Shown here piece after piece: positions 23,240 to 33,600 of a DNA stretch of 64,000 bases (within the stretch, counting starts at the first letter, position 1; each line of letters begins with the position of its first letter). The notes below the pieces were generated by a model, which saw only the letters and a list, made by a program, of their open reading frames with translations, searched no databases and had not been told where the DNA came from. A program made the position numbers and the translations under genes. The stretch is from Lineus longissimus (taxonomy: Eukaryota > Nemertea > Pilidiophora > Heteronemertea > Lineidae): contig NC_088324.1 of NCBI RefSeq assembly GCF_910592395.1, forward strand, positions 1 through 64,000, read 5' to 3'.

Positions 23240-24870
23240 GTCGTTGTCTCAATTGTGTATTTGCTCTTGATATTAAAATGAAACAGAATGTATAATTTAC
23301 ATGACCTGTAGGCCTATCTAAACAATGAGGTCCCAGTGTAATGTGAGTCTTCTCCTATGGAGCCCAGCCCATAGGAAGCCTCATCGGTTTGGCCGCCGCA
23401 CATGCGCACCTGCGAGTTAGATAAGAGTACGAGGTGACGACGACCACACCAATATGAGGATAATTCTGTATTACAATCTACATGTATATCCTAGGAGTTC
23501 ATGAATAAAGCTTACAGCAGGATTTCATTCTTAACGACCTAATTTTTCAAAGACGAAGTCCCCCGCCCTTTAAAAATAACAAGAACTAATAAAGATAAAG
23601 AATACGTCATTTATCTTGCACTAGCTACCAATTTCTGACCATAGGGGGCTTTTACAAGATAAATCGGCTCCTATTCAGAAGCTATCGCTCCTATTGGCTG
23701 AGAGTCGCTTGATTTCTGTCATATAATGCCTCGAAAGGTTTAACTTGTGCCTAATAAATTCATGTTTTAAGAAAATGGTATCTCAACGAGGTCGTTAACC
23801 CCCTATAAGACATGCAGGCACCCATTATCGCGCTGTAGCACATCTTGACAGACAAGACCTCGAGACCCCCCTACCCCCCCCCCCCCCCCCCGATCCGCGC
23901 CTGATGAAACAAGCTCGATCAAATGCAATAGCATACCGTACTTATGAGTTTGAAAGGCAGTCAGTTGGTGTGTTAACTGCGAAGAATATCACAGGAACAC
24001 TTAATAAGATTTCGGAAATCAAGTCAAACTGCTGCAGCAGAAAGTCATTCCCTAGTGTCTGTGCTTGATTATTCAACATATATTTATTGCAATGATAGTC
24101 ATGCAATGGAGCCGGTGGAGAAGTTTGAGGATAGAATGTCTGGAAACTAATCATTCAATTATCAGACGGTCATCACCTCTTTGAACAATATACCATATCC
24201 CGTAAGAATACAATAGGGCCGGACGCGTTTTACAGAGGACATTTTCTATTTCTACGCCGGGGATGAACTGCGCAGTTAGAAATTTCAGTCGCAAGCCAGA
24301 CTACGTTGTGATTGGTTGGTGTGCGGTGTGATTAACGGCTATCATTTGACAAGCATTTCAAAATATGGGCCTATCGATGGTCTAAAGCACGACCACGCTC
24401 GATGATTGGCGAGTGGTCCTTTACCGCGAAGATCAGAGCCCTGATAGATGTCAATTACTTCAGCAAAGCCATGATTATTCATACAAAGTTTGAGAGCTGA
24501 CACTGTCAGTGCCAAGTGTGTTGATGGGTGTAACAAGCCCCATACTGAACTTCCAGGACCGCCTCCCCCACACATTGAGGGTAAAGATGATCAAGCCCGG
24601 CTTGGCATGCCAAGGACCAAGCAAGTCCATTATTTGTTTTCGAAGAACCAAAGTTTATGGGTTAGTGCAGGGAGTTGTAATAAGAATGTCATATCATCAT
24701 GCGGATGAGTTACATGTTTACCAGGCGCAACAGTCGGCTTGGCACCAGCAGTGTCACGTCGGAGTGACAGTATTATTTATCATTATCACGATATCAAATT
24801 ACAAAAGGTTGAAAATGGCAGGTTGTCTTTAATTCATTAAGCCGCAAGCCTGAGAAATCTTGGTTATAAC
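23240..24870. other. Intergenic stretch
   Basis: Contains a poly-C run of 18 (23874-23891) and a short sequence near 24235-24265 resembling the arms of the 12854-12991 fold-back. Open frames at 24342-24575 (minus) and 24490-24708 (plus) have coding-like composition but no splice or domain support. Confidence 0.4.
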
Positions 24871-24885
24871 CAATGAAGTTGTCAT

Positions 24886-25277
24886 TGCTGCCATATCGCC
24901 TGGTTGCTGCCACATTGCTGCCATATCGCCTGGTTGCTGCCACATTGCTGCCATATCGCTGGTTGCTGCCACATTGCTGCCATATCGCCTGGTTGCTGCC
25001 ATATCGCCTGGTTGCTGCCACATTGCTGCCATATCGCCTGGTTGCTGCCACATTGCTGCCATATCGCCTGGTTGCTGCCACATTGCTGCCATATCGCCTG
25101 GTTGCTGCCACATTGCTGCCATATCGCCTGGTTGCTGCCACATTGCTGCCATATCGCCTGGTTGCTGCCACATTGCTGCCATATCGCCTGGTTGCTGCCA
25201 CATTGCTGCCATATCGCCTGGTTGCTGCCACATTGCTGTCATATCGCCTGGTTGCTGCCACATTGCTGCCATATCGC
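24886..25277. repeat. 30 bp minisatellite, about 13 copies
   Basis: The unit CATTGCTGCCATATCGCCTG plus GTTGCTGCCA repeats with a 30 bp period and is almost identical over 25021-25260. There are irregular shortened units near 24955-25015. Because the unit length is a multiple of three, several frames on both strands stay open; these are by-products and not genes. Confidence 0.95.
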
Positions 25278-25499
25278 CCAGTAGAAGCAGGGTGGTTAAA
25301 AAGGGACAACTTGGGGACTGGATTTACCTGGTCAGGAGGATGATACCCCTGTGTTGCCATGTGGCACAACTTGTAGCATCACACTGATGCTGTCTTTTAT
25401 AATGCGTTTTGCCAGTGTTGCCGAGGCAGTTTTGGACCTGGCTTGTCATATTCAGGCACGGCTATGGTTATACCTCGTTCCCGTCATTGTTAATTGTAG

Positions 25500-26000
25500 T
25501 TCACTGATTTTTATCTCACATGGGTGAGCTTCTGTCATCATGTCTTGTCCGTCGTCTGTCGGTCCGTCGTCTGTCAGCAATAGGGACATTTTTGCTCACT
25601 ATTGAGTCTAGAAAGTTGAAACTTGGTGTGAGGATGTCTTATGACAACATGACTTGACACAAAAAAAATCATCACCATTTGACCTTCTTCCTGGGCCTAC
25701 TTTTCAGGTGTAAGTAGGTCAGGTCGTAAAACTCAATGTCAGTTATATCAAGAAACCTTCACAGTGTGATCCTCAAAGATGGACATAGAGCGTATAACAT
25801 TTTGACTTTCACCTAATTTCCAAGGTGAGAAAGGTCAAACTCTGAAATTCCACTGAAATCGACACATTTAACTACTACATGTATTTGTCTGAGATTCTTC
25901 AACTTTTATATGGAGACACATATTGGGCATCTGTACAAGTTGACTCAATTTAGGTCAATTGTGACCTAGTTTATCAAGTTCAAAGAGGTCAAACTCTAAA
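25500..26000. repeat. Diverged dispersed repeat (GTCCGTCGTCTGTC family)
   Basis: The pattern ATCTCACATGGGTGAGC, repeated GTCCGTCGTCTGTC, and then GTTGAAACTTGGTGTGAGGA is of a type familiar from dispersed repeats of marine invertebrate genomes. No coding capacity. Family naming would need a repeat library. Confidence 0.5.
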
Positions 26001-26433
26001 AGTGTCATTGACAGTGCCACATTTTTTCATATCTAACAGTCAATTTAACCTCCATATGTCATTTCATCTGCAACTGAATTATTCCCAGGTAAGCACAATA
26101 TCCCCAGGACGTTTCATTTCCTTTTTTGCTTTTTGGAGAAGTCACAGACGGCGCTGCTGGAAGCAATTTTTGTATAAAAATCAAACATATGTCGTATTCA
26201 TGTTCATGATGTCTTTATGTCAGATGAGACTGCATGGATTTTCAGATTTAAAACAAGCACAATTTTTTCAAAACAATTTATTTTCATGAGGCAATACATC
26301 TCAAGTAGATCAGTTGCCCTCAAAATCATTCACATTGGACATTACAACTTTTGACAAGGAAAACAAAACTTGGCAGAAAACAATGCTTGTCGACTGATTG
26401 CTGATTGATTAACACAGTGGCACAGTTGACATA

Positions 26434-26844
26434 AGTCGTAGTTCCACCTATCATAAAACCTAGTGTTTTTTCAAGACCCGTGTCTTCGCCGTGTGTCAAA
26501 AAACCCGGGGCGCACTTACACCTATCAGTTGTGTTAGATAATGGTTAATAGCCCCGGCGACAGGTGCGCTGTAGGTTGGGAGCTCTCCTGTGTTTCTTTC
26601 CTGTTGGAGGGGGCGCAATACCGAGGCAACTACACCGCGCCATCTGTCGCCGGATCTTAGAACTTGCAATTGCCGTGTCTATTCAGATTCCATCTATAAA
26701 AAAACCTGTGTTAAACACGGGTCTAAATTAGCCCCCGATTAGCCCCATCGAGCTCGATGGGGCTAATAGACACGGGGATTTGACACACGGGTCTATTTAG
26801 ACATGGCAATTCATAGGTGTAAGCGCAAAAGACAGGAAGTACGA
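26434..26844. mobile_element. MITE with 28 bp palindromic core, copy 1
   Basis: The left end reads CATAAGTCGTAGTTCCACCT and the right end carries AAGTACGACTAT, a partial inverted repeat of it. The interior is nearly identical to 34297-34706. A perfect 28-base palindrome built from TTAGCCCCATCGAG lies at 26739-26766. It has no coding capacity. It sits just past the polyadenylation signal of LACTB. Confidence 0.85.
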
Positions 26845-26917
26845 CTATAGAAGTGTTAAGTTACAGGAGTGAGTGATGAGTGGTCAAATTAAACCTCCCT
26901 GCAATGTGACTCACTTT

Positions 26918-26923
26918 TTTATT
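26918..26923 (-). terminator. LACTB polyadenylation signal (AATAAA on minus strand)
   Basis: TTTATT on the plus strand, 135-140 bases past the LACTB stop codon, at the expected distance for a short 3' UTR. Confidence 0.7.
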
Positions 26924-27057
26924 GGTGTCATGGTATGCACGATTTTGCCAGGCAGTGACATCAACCTGCATGCCTGCGTGCTTAACAAACAAGGTGACTA
27001 GAAATAAGTTGTTCACGCTAATTTTGGTGAGCGACATGAAAATTGGCATGGAAGAAG

Positions 27058-27661
27058 TTACTTGCCTTGAATCGGCATGGGAACATCTTCAAATAAAGCA
27101 GCTATCTCCATGGCAACCTTAGCAAGTCCAACACTACTCAGATTTGTTATTATACCAACAACCACACCACTAGGGGGCACTGTTTGACTGCCTTCACCCT
27201 CACGTGGAAGGATAACCAAGGCACTGGACGCGCCAACAGCTTCACCTGTATGTGAGATATAGAAACGCTGCTCCTGACAACAACCGTTCGTCTTCTTCTC
27301 AGGAACAACAGCCCAGCCTAAAGCAAAGTGACCATTCTTATCCCATGAGCACTTGGCCTTCTCATTCACGTCCCAAGTCTTTACTATAGTCAGCCGACTT
27401 AAATATCCTGGAAGGCCTTTTGCTTTGATTATGTCTTTTTCATGATTTACAACCAACTCCTCTGATTTATTAGACATATGAATTCCGGTAGACAGCTCAG
27501 AAAAAAAGTTGTTTGGATGCCATTGGTAACTGTATAAAATAACATTGCCAAACTTTAACAAGTCTCCAACAGTTGAAAGTAATCCACCTCCAGCCCACTT
27601 GTAAGAGTTGTCCACGTATGGTGTATTCATTATTTTACCTTTATTGTTCCTTTCATAAAAC
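27058..27661 (-). CDS. LACTB: LACTB exon 5: NTPYVDNSYKWAGGG and HTG motif, C-terminus
   Basis: Acceptor GTCTTTTTTCAG, then about 200 codons to the stop at 27058-27060. It holds the strongly conserved NTPYVDNSYKWAGG and SHTG-AVGASS segments and ends PMPIQGK. Confidence 0.96.
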
Positions 27662-30600
27662 CTGAAAAAAGACAATCAGTTCATTATTGAAAAAGTTTAA
27701 TGTAGGCTTTATTCGGGAGCTTTTGGAGATAAAAGTGAAAGGAGACAATCTTGGTAATGATTGCGTGCAGCACTTGCATACATATCATGTATACCATGAT
27801 GACAGTCTAGAGCTTCTACACGGTAAGTGCTTGAATACTGGGTCATGTGGGCAAAGGAATTGAATTCTGAGCCTCAATCAGGGGCCAGTAAGGGTTTAAA
27901 ACAATGTAGAGGGTATAACTAGAAGAGGGAGCATAAAGAAATTTATAGAGGAACTTCTGTGAATTCATTCTCCTTCAACTTTAACCCTTCATGGACATTA
28001 TTTACCACCATCCTGAGCCTTGATTCAGTGGGCTGTGATGTGACCTTATACCAGAAGAAACTACAGCGAAGCCTGGTAAAGATTTTCTTTCGAAAATAGA
28101 TGTAGACTGGCACCCCCAAAGGGGGAGGGGCAAGGTACGAACGACCCCCTTTTGGAAAGAAGTCATTGAAATTTGGAGAAGAACAACTTGCCTTGATCTT
28201 CCATAAATCAGCGGCTCGTTTTCATCTAGATACGTCCTCGTCATGCCAAGCTCTTTGAATAAACTACGCAGCATGTCCGGGAATTCCTTCTTAGTGGCGC
28301 CCTCTAACACAGCACTAACAAGCGTCCAAGCGTGGGTTGAGTAGAGGAACTCCGTGCCTGGAAATAAAAAAATAGTCCAGCTCATATTCATATGAACACG
28401 TCAAGCAAAACGTGTCTCCAATGAAATGGTCCAGGGACCATGTGCTCACCTGTTGTCCAAGGACACAAAGGAGAGAGATGTACCCATGGACAACATCATC
28501 TTTGATGTGTGGGTTCAGGGGTACATTTGTAACAAGATCTGTAGCGAATATAAAACGTGCCATTATTGCCGAACGTTGATCCTGACGGTACACTTTGACC
28601 TCTGTGACCTTGAAAATACATCAAGTCAAGCATCCATATTATATAACACTTTAAATATTTCAGCCAGCTTTGACCATTATCAGAGGAGTTATCACACTTT
28701 TTGTGTTTTCGCATAACGCCCCTGGTAGCCAAATGAGGACTGGTATTGGGCGGCAATTCGGCACATAATTTCCCCTTACCTTAGGATTCATTTGTACTAA
28801 GTTTGGGGTCTGTAGCTAAAGCGGTAACACAACGTGCCTCTATTGTCGAATGGTGGTGCAATTTGATCTCTGTGACCTTGAAAAATAGGTCGAATCAAAA
28901 ATCTGTATGCCTTAAAAATGTCAGCGAGCTGTGACCATTATTATGGGAGACATAACACTTCTTGTGTTTTTGTCAAAAGACCCCTGTTGGCCAAACTGGA
29001 AATCATTAGGGGCTACGATTTGGTGTCCAAGTAGCGGTCACCCAGGGGTATGTGTGTACTAAGTTTAACTTCCGTAGCTTAAGGGGTTTAGAAACATGCC
29101 CCCATGTCTAAAGCCGGATGACGCGCTTTGACAAAGGGTCACAGGTGAGCCAAAACACACTGTACAGTCTCACTCATATAGATATCAACACCTCCATCAT
29201 ACAATATCTCCCTGCCAAAACACACTGTACAGTCTCACTCATATTGATATCAACACCTCCATCATACAATATCTCCCTGCCAAAACACACTGTACAGTCT
29301 CACTCATATTGATATCAACACCTCCATCATACAATATCTCCCTGCCAAAACACACTGTACAGTCTCACTCATATTGACATCAACACCTCCATCATACAAT
29401 ATCTCCCTGCCAAAACACACTGTACAGTCTCACTCATATTGATATCAACACCTCCATCATACAATATCTCCCTGCCAAAACACACTGTACAGTCTCACTC
29501 ATATTGACATCAACACCTCCATCATACAATATCTCCCTGCCAAAACACACTGTACAGTCTCACTCATATTGATATCAACACCTCCATCATACAATATCTC
29601 CCTGCCAAAACACACTGTACAGTCTCACTCATATTGACATCAACACCTCCATCATACAATATCTCCCTGCCAAAACACACTGCACAGTCTCGCTCATATC
29701 AACAACACTGAAATTCTGAGACTCTAGGTTCTGCAAAAAGAGGGGACTAAGGTATCTCCATTGAAATACAGGGTGGATTGAGAGGTGACATTCGTTTGGA
29801 AGTTCCTATCTCAAACCTGCTTAAACCTAGGCCGTTTTCAAGACAAAAATGGTGTGGAGTCATCTGTTGGTGCAAGGGTAATATGAAGACATCAATGGAA
29901 AGGGCCTTGCTCCTTCTTTATCATACATCCAATGAAATATTCATGGCATCATTAATTATCACATAAAAGCTGATTGTTTCAGGATTACCTTTTTATTGAC
30001 CCACCCTCTATAACTCAAATTGTTCACAAAAACCAAGGTAAACACATTTTGAAATACATGTCGATGTTACTTCCTGTTAAAGGGACACATCATCATGCTA
30101 CCGCAGTTCAAAGCTAGGAGTGAGGAGCAAAGACACATCATCATGCTACCGCAGTTCAAAGCTAGGGGTGAGGAGCAAAGACACATCATCATGCTACCTC
30201 AGTTCAAAGCTAGGAGTGAGGAGCAAAGACACATCATCATGCTACCTCAGTACAAAGCTAGGAGTGAGGAGCAAAGACACATCATCATGCCACCTCAGTA
30301 CAAAGCTAGGAGTGAGGAGCAAAGACACATCATCATGCTACCTCAGTACAAAGCTAGGAGTGAGGAGCAAAAACACATCATCATGCCACCTCAGTACAAA
30401 GCTAGGAGTGAGGAGCAAAGACACATCATCATGCCACCTCAGTACAAAGCTAGGAGTGAGGAGCAAAGACACATCATCATGCTACCTCAGTACAAAGCTA
30501 GGAGTGAGGAGCAAAGACACATCATCATGCCACCTCAGTACAAAGCTAGGAGTGAGGAGCAAAAACATTGCACTGCAAAAACTTGGTATTATTTTTCCTC

Positions 30601-33600
30601 TCACCTGGCTTATGTATCAACTCATCATCTTTAAAGATCATCAAGGCATCCTTCACACTCGCATATTTCTCCTTCAGATTATACTCCTTTATCTTTAACT
30701 CATTCTCGTTCTTGACCAACTTCTTGCCTTCTTTCTTCTCTCGTTCCTTTTCTTGCTTCTTCTTCTGAATCTCTTCAGCCGTCTCATAGTGTCTGATCCC
30801 GCTCACGTGTGACAATAGATGACGCGTTGTTATGGTAACCTGATACATGATGGAGACAATTTTACAGGGTGTGCCAACATAGTTGATAAACATGCCAAAT
30901 AATCACTGGAAGGAAACTTAAGGATCGTATACTATCAAAATGATGTGATGAAAACATGGTGGTCAACGTAGACCACCGATCTCGATGGCCTAGTGGTCAA
31001 CCTCTTGACTACCGGGCCGTTTGATATTAGAGACTTTCAGCAAAGTCTAATCTCCTACCCATATAACGTATCCCTATCTATAGCCTGTCACCTTGAGATG
31101 GAGTGAATGCCCTTGCCTCGTGAATCAAACAATGCATATATCTGATCAATCGACGGGTGAACCGGATGTTATAGATGGATATCTTTTAAGATGACATCAT
31201 TACCGTTGGCTCCGTTACTCGTATCTCAAGAGGGCATCACGTGTCATAACAATATCAACTTCCACGATCATTGTTGGTTTCACTAGGATACGAGGAGTTT
31301 TTCTCGCCTATCTCGGAACTTGCATGACATTTTTGAATAAAACTTGGGTACGATTTTGTTACAATGACAGTCGTACATCTTCGGTTAAAAGCAACATTAT
31401 GTTATCGAGAGAAATCTCACCAGAACGATGGTTTATCGCCACTTTTCTTCATGAAAACCATGTTGAAGAGATACAAGAGTGTGCGCGCGTGATGTTTACA
31501 AATTAGCCTTGATGCCAGCAGATATCCATCTATATTGGCCGATATATGACATGTCATTTTTAATACGGACAAAGCCTTTTTGAGCTGATGTTTTGTGGGT
31601 TGTCCCAGATCATTTCTAGCATTATCCTGCAAGTAACTGGTTACCTTTTCCCCCTCAAAGGTTTTCTCTGGAAATTCCTTCACATATTCTTGAACCGGTT
31701 TATCAATATCAAGTTGATTGTTCTCCATCAGCTTGGCAACTATCGTCATGGTGATAACCTTGGAGATGCTGGCTATCCTCATGACTGTCTCCGAGTTGCA
31801 GTGGACACGATTCTCAACATCAGAATAGCCCGATCCTTCTTTCCAGACATGCTCACCATCAACACACACACCAACCACAATTCCTGGGGCACCAACCTCA
31901 TCCTGAAAGAATACGATTCATTATTCAAATGTGCGGGATCAAGGGCTCAATATCAGGCTCTTAGAACCTAGATGGTCATGACATATATACAGAACTATTT
32001 TACCCATAATCTGTCCAAATGATTTGACCAGACACTTCTTCCAGCAGGAGATTTTCTACTTCCACACAAGCAAATCAGTCATCAATTGGCACAGTTAAAA
32101 ACACATCGAGGAGATTCCACTTCCATACCCGGGTGGACATAACACTCAATTCAATCAATCAAGGAGATTCGTAGGTAAAAAACTTCCTTGTTCCAATTCA
32201 ATTCACTCATTCTCAACTTGTTCACCCTCAACAACAAAGACCCACAGATACCTCTGCATTGGAGAGTGCCCTGTATTAATCATTTGCATGGAATAAGTGT
32301 TCACTTCAATCAACATCAAACAGCTCTCTATGGCAAAGCTCATCATTGTTCAAGTAACGGACATCGCTTGCCACATAATGGTGTTTTTTTAACCATCTAC
32401 TTCATCACAGACACAAACAACACCACGTGACCATCTGTTACTTCGCCATGTTCTCTTCTAAACTTAGCATATGCTGCCTCCTTGAAAAACTCTTGATCTA
32501 GCCACACCCACGCACCCTACCTCCGATCTGAGACACCATGTGACTCAAAACCTTCAGTCTGAGACACCTCACACCCTACCTCCGATCTGAGACACAGTGT
32601 GACTCAAAACCTTTAGTCTGAGACACCTCACACCCTACCTCCGATCCGAGACACCATGTGACTCAAAACCTTCAGTCTGAGACACCTCACACCCTACCTC
32701 CGATTTGAGACACCATGTGACTCAAAACCTTTAGTCTGAGACACCTCACACCCTACCTCCGATTTGAGACACCATGTGACTCAAAACCTTCAGTCTGAGA
32801 CACCAAGCACCATACCTCAGATCTGAGACACCATGTGACTCAAAACCTTCAGTCTGAGACACCAAGCACCATACCTCCGATTTGAGACACGGTGTGATCC
32901 AAGACAACATGCACCCTACCTCGGATGGGAGACCACACCATTGGGCCCAAAACCTCTGATCTGTGGCACCATGGGATCCAAAATCTCCCATCTGAGACAC
33001 AATGCACCCCACCTCTGCTCTGGTGTGAGACACCATGTGATCCAATACTTCCGATCTGAGACACCATGCACCCCACCTCTGATCTGGTGTGAGACACCAT
33101 GTGATCCAATACTTCCGATCTGAGACACCATGCACCCCACCTCTGCTCTGGTGTGAGACACCATGTGATCCAATACTTCCGATCTGAGACACCATGCACC
33201 CCACCTCTGATCTGAGACATCATGGGATCCAAAACCTCTCATTGGAGGTACAACATGCCGCACCCTACCTCAGATGTGAGCCACCATTAATTGGGCCTAA
33301 AACCTCCGATTTGAGACACCATGCACCCTACCTAAATCGAATCCGTTTCAAAGCACTTCACCACCCCATGATAAGAATCGAACCCTTGGCTTGCCCAAAG
33401 CCCTTCACCACCCGACTGAGGAGTAAATGAGGAATGGAATCCATGACCAATCAAAGCACTATGTATCCCAGGTGCCAAGTGTCTACATGTATATAAGTTT
33501 GAAGAATCTTTGACAAGTGTTAATGTACCACCTTCAGCAAAATTTTAGAGTTTGACCTTTTTGACCTTGGAAACTAGGTTAAAATAGGTTAAAATAGTGT

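Noticed and set aside
24342-24708. Minus (24342-24575) and plus (24490-24708) frames with gene-like composition
   Set aside because: Overlapping opposite frames without splice sites, domains or polyadenylation signals that I could identify.
24829-25387. Several 120-190 codon frames on both strands
   Set aside because: All arise from the 30 bp minisatellite, whose unit lacks stops in most frames.
29150-29700. Regular direct repeats that might suggest a CRISPR array
   Set aside because: Units are contiguous 65 bp tandem copies with no unique spacers, in an animal intron.
30095-30698. Two overlapping plus-strand frames of about 180-190 codons with 16-residue repeats
   Set aside because: They come from the 48 bp minisatellite in a LACTB intron and run antisense to LACTB exon 3.
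32746-33263. Overlapping minus-strand frames of 115-152 codons
   Set aside because: Low-complexity translation of the 59-65 bp minisatellite in LACTB intron 1.
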